Shown one piece after another: positions 35,016 through 43,207 of a DNA stretch of 64,000 nt. Location: the NCBI RefSeq assembly GCF_025398275.1, contig NZ_JAODOR010000008.1:124001-188000 (forward strand), written 5' to 3'. How positions within the stretch are numbered: the stretch's first letter is position 1; each line of letters opens with the position of its first letter. A model generated the notes under the pieces. That model was not told the origin of the DNA. It did no database searches and saw only the letters and a list, made by a program, of their open reading frames with translations. A program made the position numbers and the translations under genes. Source of the DNA: Microbacterium memoriense (lineage in GTDB: Bacteria; Actinomycetota; Actinomycetes; Actinomycetales; Microbacteriaceae).

Positions 35016-35570
35016 ATGGCTACTCCCACGAAGTCCCCCACCCGCAATCGCCGTCGCGCCGCCGGCGGCTCCGGCGCGAAGCTCACCGCCGGCGAGAACG
35101 CCGAGAAGGGGTTCACCGCATCCGCCGACCTGAGCGCGAACCTGCAGAAGGTCCTGGTCGATCTGATCGAGTTGTCCCTGCAGGGCAAGCAGGCGCACTG
35201 GAATGTCGTCGGGACGAACTTCCGCGACACCCACCTTCAGCTCGACGAGATCATCGACGCCGCCCGCGAGTTCGCCGACACGATTGCCGAGCGGATGCGT
35301 GCGCTGCACGCGCTCCCGGACGGTCGCAGCGATCAGGTCGCCGAGACCACGACCCTCCCCGAGTTTCCGCAGGGCGAGATCGCGACGACGGAGGTCATCG
35401 ACCTCATCACCGAACGCCTCGACGACGTCTGCGGCACGTGCCGCGACGTGCACGACGCGGTCGACGAGGAGGACCCGACGAGCGCCGACATCCTGCACGC
35501 GGTGCTCGAACGGCTCGAGCAGTTGTCGTGGATGGTGAGCGCCGAAAACCGGACGCCGAAGAAGCGCTGA
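35016..35570 (+). CDS. dps: Dps-family DNA-protecting ferritin
   Basis: The 184-residue protein has the Dps ferroxidase signature spread over GKQAHWNVVGTNFRDTHLQL and DEIIDAAREFADTIAERM, which supplies the His, Asp and Glu ligands made between subunits. The N-terminal 35 residues are basic and unstructured (KSPTRNRRRAAGG), suitable for DNA binding. Dps dodecamers oxidise and store iron and protect DNA from peroxide. The ATG at 35016 is the first in frame. Monocistronic, divergent from trhO and convergent with the aldo/keto reductase gene (5 bp apart). No operator for a stress regulator is clear. Confidence 0.93.
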   Translation: MATPTKSPTRNRRRAAGGSGAKLTAGENAEKGFTASADLSANLQKVLVDLIELSLQGKQAHWNVVGTNFRDTHLQLDEIIDAAREFADTIAERMRALHALPDGRSDQVAETTTLPEFPQGEIATTEVIDLITERLDDVCGTCRDVHDAVDEEDPTSADILHAVLERLEQLSWMVSAENRTPKKR

Positions 35571-35575
35571 CGCGC

Positions 35576-36526
35576 TCACATGTCGGCGGGCGTCCACTCC
35601 GAGACGTTGTCGAGCGTTGCGACCTCGTCCGCCGTCAGGTCGGTGCGCGCACCGTCGAGCAGGTCATCGACCTGAGCGAGCTTCGACGCCGACGCGATCG
35701 GTGCGACCACGCCGGGCTTGGCCCGAAGCCAGGCGAGCGCGGTCGCGGCGATCGAGACCCCGTGGTCCTGGCCGATGCGGTCGAGCACGTCGATGATCTG
35801 GAGTCCCTGCGGCGTCGCGTAGCGCGACGCCCCCGCGGCGCGCGGCGAGACATGACCCTCGGCATCCGTCGACCGATACTTGCCGGTCAGGAATCCCTTG
35901 GCGAGGGCGTAGTACGGCACCAGGCTGAGGTTCTCGGCGACCGCGAGGGGCACGATGTCCTGTTCGATCTCGCGGTGCACGAGGTTGTAGTGCGGCTGGA
36001 TCGCGATCGGCTCGGCGACACCGAGCTCCCGCGCGATGCGCACCCACGCCGCGATGCGCTCGGCCGAGTAGTTAGACACGGCTGTGTAGCGGACGAGGCC
36101 GTCGGTGACGAGCTGACCGAACGCGGCGACCGTCTCTTCGAGCGGCGTTGCGGCGTCGTCGAAGTGTGCGTAATACAGATCGATCTGCGAGACGCCCAGT
36201 CGCTGCAGCGAGGCCTCGGCTGCCGCCCGCACGTTGCCGGCTGCGAGGCCGGTGAAGTCCGGATGCTGGCTGACCTTCGTGGCGACCGTGACGCCCTCGG
36301 GCCGGCGTGCGGCGAGCCACTCGCCGATGATGGCCTCACTCTCCCCTCCCGTGTGCCCCGGGACCCAGGCGCTGTACGAATCCGCCGTGTCGATGAAGTT
36401 GCCGCCGCCGGCGTGGAAGGCATCCAGGATCTGGAACGAGGCGTCGCGGTCGGCTGTCCAGCCGAACACGTTACCGCCGAGGGCGAGGGGGAAGACGTCG
36501 AGGTCACTGCTGCCGATGCGGGTCAT
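35576..36526 (-). CDS. Aldo/keto reductase
   Basis: The 316-residue AKR has the barrel start TRIGSSDLDVFPLALGGNVF and the active-site Asp and Tyr region FIDTADSYSAW (catalytic Tyr about residue 50). VTVATKVSQHPDF carries the Lys, and LYYAHFDDAATPLEE has His in the canonical position. The C-terminal VAPIASASKLAQVDDLL is the NADPH-binding loop. It reduces aldehydes or ketones with NADPH; substrate unknown. A TTG four codons upstream is an alternative start; the ATG at 36526 has GAGGA almost touching it. Divergent from an LLM oxidoreductase gene across a 94-bp spacer with a palindrome. Confidence 0.88.
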   Translation of the reverse strand: MTRIGSSDLDVFPLALGGNVFGWTADRDASFQILDAFHAGGGNFIDTADSYSAWVPGHTGGESEAIIGEWLAARRPEGVTVATKVSQHPDFTGLAAGNVRAAAEASLQRLGVSQIDLYYAHFDDAATPLEETVAAFGQLVTDGLVRYTAVSNYSAERIAAWVRIARELGVAEPIAIQPHYNLVHREIEQDIVPLAVAENLSLVPYYALAKGFLTGKYRSTDAEGHVSPRAAGASRYATPQGLQIIDVLDRIGQDHGVSIAATALAWLRAKPGVVAPIASASKLAQVDDLLDGARTDLTADEVATLDNVSEWTPADM

Positions 36527-36574
36527 TCCTCGATCCAATCACGCCGGCTCCCGGGCGTTCTCGCTGTCGCGGGT

Positions 36575-36594
36575 ATCCATTCACAGGAATGGAT
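36575..36594. promoter_or_regulatory. Palindrome in divergent AKR/LLM promoter region
   Basis: ATCCATTC (36575-36582) and GAATGGAT (36587-36594) are perfect inverted arms around ACAG. The site is midway between two divergent starts (49 bp from AKR, 27 bp from LLM), which is where a shared operator would be. No regulator gene is adjacent. Confidence 0.5.
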
Positions 36595-36620
36595 GCCGGG
36601 GGCGTAGCGTTGGAGGCATC

Positions 36621-37646
36621 ATGCAGAGCTTCGGAACCCTTTCGTTCGGCCATTACGGACCTCTCGGCGGCGGGCGCCAGCTGACCGCCGCTGACTCGAT
36701 GCTCCAGGCGATCGATCTCGCCCAGGGCATGGACGACCTCGGGGTCAACGGCGTCTCCTTCCGCGTCCACCACTTCGCCCGCCAGCAGGCAGCGCCCATG
36801 CCGTTGCTCGCCGCGATCGCCGCGAAGACCCAGCGCATCGAGATGGGCACCGGCGTGATCGATATGCGCTACGAGAACCCGCTGTACCTCGCCGAAGAAG
36901 CCGCGGCGGTCGACTTGATCTCCGACGGGCGGCTCGCGCTCGGCGTCAGCCGCGGGTCACCCGAGACCGTCGTCCGCGGTTACGAGAAGTTCGGCTACAC
37001 CGGAGCAGACCCGCGCGGCGCCGACCTGGCCCGCGACCACTTCGATCTGTTCCTGCGCGCGATCGAAGGCGAAGGCCTCGCCGAGCGCGACGCGCAGAGC
37101 CCGTTCGGCGGAGGCACCGGGATGCAGCGGATCGAACCGCACTCGGAAGGACTGCGCTCACGCATCTGGTGGGGCGCAGGTACGCGCGAGACCGCCGAGT
37201 GGGCCGGGCGCAAGGGCGTCAACCTGATGTCCTCGACCCTGCTGACCGAGGCGGACGGCCGGCCGTTCGACATCCTCCAGGCCGAGCAGATCGAGCAATT
37301 CCACGCGGCCTGGCGCGCAGCCGGTCATCCGGGTACTGCCCGCACCTCCGTCAGCCGCTCGATCTTCCCGATCACGACCGCCGAGGACGAGCTGTACTTC
37401 GGCCACTCGAACGAGGGCGACGGCATCGGCTACATCGACGGGTTCCGGTCGACGTTCGGCAAGACCTATGCCGCGTCGCCGGAAGTGCTCGTCGAGCAGT
37501 TGCAACAGGACGCCGCGATCGCCGCGGCCGACACCCTCATGCTCACGATCCCGAGCCAGTTGGGTGTCGAGTTCAACCTCCGGATCATCGAGGCGTTCGC
37601 GACCCACGTGGCGCCGTCGCTCGGCTGGAAGTCCACGCTGAGCTGA
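36621..37646 (+). CDS. LLM class flavin-dependent oxidoreductase
   Basis: The 341-residue bacterial luciferase-like protein has the LLM barrel: FGTLSFGHYGPLGGGRQLT at the N terminus, GVNGVSFRVHHFARQQAAPM (HxxARQ signature of this subfamily), MGTGVIDMRYENPLYLAEEA, and GRLALGVSRGSPETVV for FMN phosphate binding. It should use reduced flavin and oxygen or act as a flavin-linked dehydrogenase. GGAGG lies five bases before the ATG at 36621. Monocistronic, with the ASCH gene converging 15 bp downstream. No substrate can be named. Confidence 0.87.
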   Translation: MQSFGTLSFGHYGPLGGGRQLTAADSMLQAIDLAQGMDDLGVNGVSFRVHHFARQQAAPMPLLAAIAAKTQRIEMGTGVIDMRYENPLYLAEEAAAVDLISDGRLALGVSRGSPETVVRGYEKFGYTGADPRGADLARDHFDLFLRAIEGEGLAERDAQSPFGGGTGMQRIEPHSEGLRSRIWWGAGTRETAEWAGRKGVNLMSSTLLTEADGRPFDILQAEQIEQFHAAWRAAGHPGTARTSVSRSIFPITTAEDELYFGHSNEGDGIGYIDGFRSTFGKTYAASPEVLVEQLQQDAAIAAADTLMLTIPSQLGVEFNLRIIEAFATHVAPSLGWKSTLS

Positions 37647-37661
37647 CGCGGGCGAACAACC

Positions 37662-38138
37662 TCACGCGAGCGAAGCCGAGGCGGCGTAAATCAGCCGAAA
37701 GCCCTCACACACGACCGGCATGTCCGGCTCGAAGCCGCGGGCGTTCTCCGAGTGAGCCCGCCAGTAGCGTTCGTGGGATTCCCGCCAGTACTCCAACGTC
37801 CGGTCGCCTTCCCCCTCCCGATACGCGTGAGACTCCGTCACGGCGTCGAACGGCACGATGGAGATGGCGGTCGTCTGGATCACCGCGACCGGTCGCCCCT
37901 GCCCATCGAGCAGGATGCTGTAACTGTCGACCGCGGGAACGGGCTCCCCCGTCGCCTCGTAGTCCCACAACGACGATGCCGTCGCCGTCTTCGTCCCGTC
38001 CAGCACAAGGCTCAAGAGCCCATCGGCGTGCTCGGGCGTGGCGCCGAACGCCCACGCATCCGGCACCGCTTCCGGGAGCCCGTCGACGGCGCCCCGACTT
38101 TGCTTCCAGAACGCGACGATCCGTGCTTGAGTGTCCAC
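37662..38138 (-). CDS. ASCH-domain protein
   Basis: The 158-residue protein fits the ASCH family. FGATPEHADGLLSLVLDGTKTATASSL holds the G-x-K-T-x-T core (split here after DGLLSLVLDG), followed by IQTTAISIVPFDAV and DRTLEYWRESHERYWR. The ASCH fold is RNA-binding-like and some members hydrolyse N4-acetylcytidine; the Lys and Thr of GTKTAT are in the expected place. The start is a GTG at 38138. Convergent with the LLM gene and divergent from the cyd regulator, with 165 bp containing repeats between. Role in this organism unknown. Confidence 0.8.
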   Translation of the reverse strand: MDTQARIVAFWKQSRGAVDGLPEAVPDAWAFGATPEHADGLLSLVLDGTKTATASSLWDYEATGEPVPAVDSYSILLDGQGRPVAVIQTTAISIVPFDAVTESHAYREGEGDRTLEYWRESHERYWRAHSENARGFEPDMPVVCEGFRLIYAASASLA

Positions 38139-38156
38139 GGCACGATGCTAGGCGAC

Positions 38157-38236
38157 ATCGGATTCGGATGGATGCCGCAGAATCGGCCCGGAAGGCCCTT
38201 TCTGGTCCGAATCCGATGCCATTGTCCGAATCCGAC
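38157..38236. promoter_or_regulatory. Three copies of TCCGAATCCGA ahead of the cyd regulator
   Basis: ATCGGATTCGGA (38157-38168) is inverted relative to TCCGAATCCGAT (38206-38217), and TCCGAATCCGAC (38225-38236) repeats the latter 19 bp further on. All lie in the 165-bp gap upstream of the HTH regulator (start 38304), where a promoter must be, and TAATAT is present at about 38290. They are plausible binding sites for that regulator itself. Confidence 0.6.
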
Positions 38237-38303
38237 GGCATCCCGTGAAAAAACATTCGGGAAACGGTCGCGGGCGGGCGCAAAGCCGTGAATAATATGA
38301 GGT

Positions 38304-38927
38304 ATGACCACAGGACGCCCGGCGGGCTACAGCGCAATCTCGAGTTACTCGCGCGTCGAGATCCTTCACCTCGTACAAGACCACCCGCGGCGAACCATCG
38401 CCGAGATCGTCGAATCCACGAGCCTCCACGCCAACACCGTGCGCGAGCACCTGAAGCGCCTGATCGATGACGGCTACGTGATCTCTGCCGCGGAAGACCG
38501 CAAGACGCGGGGCCGTCCGCGCGTACTCTACAGCGCCGCCGACGGCGGGAGTGCGTCCAGCGCGGTTCAGCAGCGCAAGGTGCGCGCGGCCGCGGAGCGC
38601 GGCGATCTGATGCGCCGGGTGATCCCGGGGATCGCGCCGGAACTCGACACCGCGGCTCTCCATCAGGTCGATGCCCTGGTCGAAGACCTCATCGACGCCG
38701 GCTTCGATCCCCTCGTGGACGAGACCGAGCTGACGATCGACCTCACTCCCTGCGCGCAGGCGACCGCGCAGGCGGATCATCGCGATGTGTTGTGCAGCGT
38801 GCATCTCAGCCTGATGCAAGGCGTCCTGAACGAAGCAGGTGGACCGCTTTCCGTCGATGGAATGCGCTCATCGTGTGATCCTCGCGCGTGCGTCGTGCAG
38901 CTCCTCCACGCCGGCGGCCGCAATTGA
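38304..38927 (+). CDS. HTH regulator with C-terminal cysteine cluster, putative cyd regulator
   Basis: The 207-residue protein has an ArsR/DeoR-like winged helix (HPRRTIAEIVESTSLHANTV, helix-turn-helix about residues 30-55, then KTRGRPRVLYS wing). A C-terminal sensing part has Cys150, Cys164, His167, Cys191 and Cys196 (PC-x13-C-S-V-H and CDPRAC). This resembles SufR-type [4Fe-4S] or other cysteine-based redox regulators. It sits 93 bp upstream of cydA on the same strand, so it probably controls cytochrome bd expression in response to oxygen or NO. The ATG is preceded by TATGAGGT. Metal ligation is inferred, not shown. Confidence 0.82.
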   Translation: MTTGRPAGYSAISSYSRVEILHLVQDHPRRTIAEIVESTSLHANTVREHLKRLIDDGYVISAAEDRKTRGRPRVLYSAADGGSASSAVQQRKVRAAAERGDLMRRVIPGIAPELDTAALHQVDALVEDLIDAGFDPLVDETELTIDLTPCAQATAQADHRDVLCSVHLSLMQGVLNEAGGPLSVDGMRSSCDPRACVVQLLHAGGRN

Positions 38928-39020
38928 CACGGGTTATTCACGGCTCGGCCCTCGTCGAACCTGAGCGCACGCTGAGTACCTTCAGTTGCATGGAAGACCC
39001 GGACTTGGGGAGGACGTGGG

Positions 39021-40466
39021 ATGGATTTTCTTGATCCGCTGCTGCTCGCGCGGTGGCAGTTCGGCTTGACGACGCTCTATCACTTCCTCTTCGTCCCGCT
39101 GACGCTCGGCATGGCGCTGACCGTCGCGATCTTCCAGACGGCCTGGTACCGAACCGGCAACCTGAAGTGGCTGCACCTGACGCGTTTCTTCGGGAAGATC
39201 TTCCTGATCAACTTCGCGATGGGCGTCGTGACGGGGATCGTGCAGGAGTTCCAGTTCGGCATGAATTGGTCGTCCTACTCGCGTTTCGTCGGTGACGTCT
39301 TCGGGGCCCCACTCGCGTTCGAAGGCCTGATGGCGTTCTTCTTCGAGGCGACCTTCATCGGCCTGTGGATCTTCGGCTGGGACAAGCTCCCGAAGGGACT
39401 GCACCTCGCGAGCATCTGGATCGCGACGATCGGCGCGTGGTTCTCCGCTTACTTCATCCTTGCGGCGAACGCGTTCATGCAGAACCCGGTCGGCTACCAG
39501 ATGGCGCAGGACGGCGGCCGCGCGGAGATGAACGACTTCTTCGCGGTCCTGACGAACCCCGTCGCGCTGGCTGCCCTCCCGCACACGTTGTTCGCCGCAT
39601 TCATGATGACGATGGGCGTGATCATCTCGATCTCGTCCTGGCATCTGATCCGTCGGCAGAACGTCGACATGATGCGCACATCCCTCCGCTATGGACTCTG
39701 GGGCATGATCATCGCCTTCGCGGGCGTCGCGCTCTCCGGCGACCAGCTGGGCCTCGTGATGGTGCAGACCCAGCCGATGAAGATGGCGGCCGCCGAGGCG
39801 TTGTTCGACTCCGCCTGTAGCGCGGATGCGTCCTTCTCGATCTTCACTCTCGGCACCCCTGACGGAACGAGCGAGCTCTTCTCGATCCGTGTCCCCTACC
39901 TCCTGGCGTTCCTGTCGACGCATACTCTGGACGGCTGCGTCGAGGGCATCAACGATCTCAACCTGCTCTACACGAACGAGCTGTTCCCCCAGTTCGCAGA
40001 TCAGGTCGATGGCAACTTCGCTCCCATCCTGTGGGTCACCTACTGGTCGTTCCGCTGGATGATCGGCCTCGGCGGCGTCGCCGCGCTGACCGCAGTCGTG
40101 GGACTCTGGCTCACCCGCAAGAAGGCGAAGCGCGACGTCCCCAACTGGGCATGGAAGCTCGCGATCTGGGCCTGGCCGGCATCGCTCGTCGCCATTCTGG
40201 TCGGATGGGTCTTCACAGAAATGGGCCGGCAGCCCTGGATCGTCTTCGGGCTCATGCTCACGGAGGACGGCGTCTCCCCGAGCGTGCCGGGCTGGACGGT
40301 GCTCATCTCCCTCATCGCGTTCACCGCGATCTACGCGATCCTCGCCGTGGTCGAAGTCGGTCTCATCATGAAGACGTCCCACAAGGGACCCGATCCCCTA
40401 CCCGAACCGGGAAGCCCCGAGGCCGAACAGCCCTCGGTCGAGAACACCCCGACGACGGTCTACTAG
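39021..40466 (+). CDS. cydA: Cytochrome bd ubiquinol/menaquinol oxidase subunit I
   Basis: The 481-residue membrane protein has about nine helices and the CydA residues: WQFGLTTLYHFLFVP with His21 (haem b595), Glu101 and Glu109 in LAFEGLMAFFFEATF, LPHTLFAAFMM with His188 (haem b558), and YWSFRWMIGLGG with Met347 as the other b558 ligand. The loop with MVQTQPMKMAAAEALF supplies the quinol-site Lys and Glu; the Q-loop is short, as in Gram-positives. It oxidises menaquinol and reduces O2 to water at the membrane. GGGGAGG lies upstream of the ATG. The cydB ATG begins seven bases after the stop. Confidence 0.97.
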   Translation: MDFLDPLLLARWQFGLTTLYHFLFVPLTLGMALTVAIFQTAWYRTGNLKWLHLTRFFGKIFLINFAMGVVTGIVQEFQFGMNWSSYSRFVGDVFGAPLAFEGLMAFFFEATFIGLWIFGWDKLPKGLHLASIWIATIGAWFSAYFILAANAFMQNPVGYQMAQDGGRAEMNDFFAVLTNPVALAALPHTLFAAFMMTMGVIISISSWHLIRRQNVDMMRTSLRYGLWGMIIAFAGVALSGDQLGLVMVQTQPMKMAAAEALFDSACSADASFSIFTLGTPDGTSELFSIRVPYLLAFLSTHTLDGCVEGINDLNLLYTNELFPQFADQVDGNFAPILWVTYWSFRWMIGLGGVAALTAVVGLWLTRKKAKRDVPNWAWKLAIWAWPASLVAILVGWVFTEMGRQPWIVFGLMLTEDGVSPSVPGWTVLISLIAFTAIYAILAVVEVGLIMKTSHKGPDPLPEPGSPEAEQPSVENTPTTVY

Positions 40467-40472
40467 GAGCGC

Positions 40473-41507
40473 ATGATGGATCTCGCATACGTCTGGTTCT
40501 TCATCGTCGGAGTGCTCTTCGTCGGCTACTTCGTCCTCGACGGGTTCGACTTCGGCGTCGGCATGTCGCTCCCCTTCCTCGGGAAGGATGACATCTCGCG
40601 CCGTCAGATCATCAACACGATCGGCCCGGTCTGGGATCTCAACGAGACCTGGGTCATCGTGGCCGGCGCGTGCCTGTTCGCTGCATTCCCCGAGTGGTAT
40701 GCGACGCTGTTCAGCGGCTTCTACCTCGCGCTGCTGCTCATCCTGCTCGCACTGATCCTGCGTGGCGTTTCCTTCGAATACCGGCACCAGCGAGAGAGCC
40801 TCCGCTGGAAGGCGGGCTTCGACCGCATGATCGTGATCGGCTCCGCCGTCCCCGCGTTCCTCTGGGGTGTCGCCGTCGCCAACATCGTGCAGGGCGTCCC
40901 GCTCGATGTCGATCATGAGTTCACGGGGTCTCTCTTGACGCTCCTGAACCCGTACGGGTTGCTCGGCGGCCTCACGACGCTCTTGCTGTTCTTCACGCAC
41001 GGCGTGTACTTCGTCGCGCTCAAGACCGACGGCCAGGTGCGGATGGATGCCCGTAGACTCGCGCTGCGATCTGGACTGCTCACGGTCGTCGTCGCTGCGA
41101 TCTTCCTCGCCTGGACCGTCGCGGCCGCCTTCGGCAACGGCGCTCCGCTCGTCGGGCTGGTCGTCCTGTGCGCGGCCGTCGCGGCGGTGCTCCTGATCGC
41201 CTCCGTGCTGGCCAATACGCGCGACCGTGAGGGCTGGGCGTTCGGCTTCGGCGCGGGAACCGTGGCCTTTGCGGTGCTGACGCTGTGGGTCGCGCTCTTC
41301 CCGAACGTCATGCCCTCCTCGACCGACCCGGCGTTCAACCTGACGATCGAGAACGCATCCAGCACCGACTACACGCTGACGATCATGACCTGGGCCGCCG
41401 TGGTCTTCCTGCCGCTCGTGCTGCTCTACCAGGGGTGGACGTATTGGATCTTCCGCAAGCGCGTCAGCCGCACGACGATCGAGAAGGCCGCGGCCGCCGC
41501 ACACTGA
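40473..41507 (+). CDS. cydB: Cytochrome bd oxidase subunit II
   Basis: The 344-residue integral membrane protein begins MMDLAYVWFFIVGVLFVGYF and has the conserved LDGFDFGVGMSLPFL and RRQIINTIGPVWDLNETW motif, with further helices to the end. CydB forms the structural half of the oxidase with CydA and contributes the proton pathway through acidic and polar residues near the first helix. AGGAG overlaps the cydA stop TAG four bases before the ATG at 40473. The spacing to cydD is 35 bp. Identity is certain from order and motif. Confidence 0.97.
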   Translation: MMDLAYVWFFIVGVLFVGYFVLDGFDFGVGMSLPFLGKDDISRRQIINTIGPVWDLNETWVIVAGACLFAAFPEWYATLFSGFYLALLLILLALILRGVSFEYRHQRESLRWKAGFDRMIVIGSAVPAFLWGVAVANIVQGVPLDVDHEFTGSLLTLLNPYGLLGGLTTLLLFFTHGVYFVALKTDGQVRMDARRLALRSGLLTVVVAAIFLAWTVAAAFGNGAPLVGLVVLCAAVAAVLLIASVLANTRDREGWAFGFGAGTVAFAVLTLWVALFPNVMPSSTDPAFNLTIENASSTDYTLTIMTWAAVVFLPLVLLYQGWTYWIFRKRVSRTTIEKAAAAAH

Positions 41508-41542
41508 CGTTCCGCCGGGGCAACGTAAGGCAGGATCGAAGG

Positions 41543-43207
41543 ATGCCGGAATCCGAGGAGCAGGCCGCCCCGACGCGGGGACGTCCGGTCGATCCACGCC
41601 TCCTTCGCTACGCCTCGGCATCCCGCCTGTTCTTCGTCGCGATCGGCGCGATCGGCCTCGCTCAGACGCTCGTGATCGTCGCATTCGCGTGGGTGCTGAC
41701 CCAGGTGGTCGTGGGGGTCCTTGCCGGTGACGATGTCGGCGCCCTTCTCGGCTGGCTCGCAGGCACCGCCGCGCTCCGGGCGGTACTGCTGTGGGCCCGG
41801 GAAATCATCGCCGCACGGGCAGCCGCCCGCGTCGAGCTGCAGTTGCGCGCGCATCTGCTCGAGGCCGTCGCTCGGCTCGGTGCGGGATGGCTCGGGACCG
41901 CCAACACCGCGCGCCTCGCCGTGACTGCCGGCCGAGGTCTCGACGCCCTCGATGCCTACTTCGGTCGCTATCTGCCGCAGCTCGTCCAGACGATCATCGC
42001 CACGCCGATCCTCATCGCCGTGATGTGGTGGCAGGACTGGATCTCCGGACTCATCGTGGTGCTCACGATCCCGCTGATCCCCCTGTTCATGGTCCTGATC
42101 GGCCTGGCGACCCGCGCCGTGCAACAGAAGCAGTGGGCGACGCTGCAGACGCTGGCCGCGCGCTTCGCCGACACCGTCCAGGGCCTGTCGACGCTCACCG
42201 TGTTCGGCAGGCAGCATCGGGCGGCGAACTCGATCGAACGGGTCACCGGCACGTATCGCACCGAAACGATGCGCGTCCTGCGGGTGTCGTTCCTGTCCGG
42301 ATTCGCACTCGAGTTCCTCGCGTCGGTCGCGGTCGCGATCGTGGCAGTGACGATCGGCTTCCGCCTGATCGACGGGTCGCTGGCGCTCAGCGTCGGGCTC
42401 TTCGTGCTGTTGCTGGCCCCCGAGGCATATCTGCCGATCCGCCAGGTCGGCGTCCAGTTCCATGCGGCCTCCGAGGGCGTCGCCGCGACCGAGGACGTGT
42501 TCGCGGTCCTCGACGCCGCACGCGCGGCAACGCCCGTGACCGCTGCTGCCGCCGCGCCGACCGCGCCCGTCGACGGCGCGCTGGAACTGCGCGCGGTGCG
42601 CGTGCAGCGCGGCGACCACGCGCTGCCGCCGGTGTCGTTCCGCGCGGCGCCGGGCACCGTCACCCTGATCGAAGGACCCAGCGGCGCGGGAAAATCGAGC
42701 CTGCTGGCCGCGCTCCGTGGTGCCGCCGTGTTCGACGGCACCATCACGCTCGGCACCGCGGATGCCTCCACTCACCCGGCGTCCACGTGGCTCGCCTGGG
42801 CGGGACAGGATCCCGGCTTGATCGCCGGGAGCATCGCCGAGAACATCACACTGGGCGACCCCGCTCCCCGCGCCGACCTGGTCGCGCGGAGCCTCGTTCT
42901 GTCGTGCGCCGTCGACCTCGATCCCGCCCAGGAGTTGGGCGTCCAGGGCGCGGGGATCTCCGGCGGGCAGGCACAGCGCGTGGCCGTGGCCCGCGCGTTC
43001 TACCGACGGGCGCGCGGATGGGGCACGGTCGTCGCCCTCGATGAGCCGAGCGCCGCTCTCGACGAGCGCACCGAATCCGCACTGTGGGCCTCGGTGCGGG
43101 AGATCGCCGATTCCGGCGCGATCGTCCTTCTCGTGTCGCACCGCACGTCGGCGCGCGCGATCGCCGACCACGTCGTGACGCTCGAGACGGCGGCGGTGCC
43201 CACATGA
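41543..43207 (+). CDS. cydD: Thiol reductant ABC exporter subunit CydD
   Basis: The 554-residue half transporter has six membrane helices (residues 25-320) and an ATPase domain. The latter has Walker A GPSGAGKSSL, Q-loop AWAGQDPGLIAGSIAENI, signature ISGGQAQRVAVARAF and Walker B VVALDEPSAALD. With CydC it forms the heterodimeric exporter of glutathione or cysteine/haem-related compounds needed to assemble cytochrome bd. In actinobacteria without glutathione the substrate is probably another thiol. The ATG at 41543 follows AAGG closely. Its last four bases overlap cydC as ATGA. Confidence 0.95.
   Translation: MPESEEQAAPTRGRPVDPRLLRYASASRLFFVAIGAIGLAQTLVIVAFAWVLTQVVVGVLAGDDVGALLGWLAGTAALRAVLLWAREIIAARAAARVELQLRAHLLEAVARLGAGWLGTANTARLAVTAGRGLDALDAYFGRYLPQLVQTIIATPILIAVMWWQDWISGLIVVLTIPLIPLFMVLIGLATRAVQQKQWATLQTLAARFADTVQGLSTLTVFGRQHRAANSIERVTGTYRTETMRVLRVSFLSGFALEFLASVAVAIVAVTIGFRLIDGSLALSVGLFVLLLAPEAYLPIRQVGVQFHAASEGVAATEDVFAVLDAARAATPVTAAAAAPTAPVDGALELRAVRVQRGDHALPPVSFRAAPGTVTLIEGPSGAGKSSLLAALRGAAVFDGTITLGTADASTHPASTWLAWAGQDPGLIAGSIAENITLGDPAPRADLVARSLVLSCAVDLDPAQELGVQGAGISGGQAQRVAVARAFYRRARGWGTVVALDEPSAALDERTESALWASVREIADSGAIVLLVSHRTSARAIADHVVTLETAAVPT

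Noticed and set aside
36527..36538. TTG start for the aldo/keto reductase
   Set aside because: The TTG at 36538 would place the start before the GAGGA sequence and adds only four residues not usual for the family.
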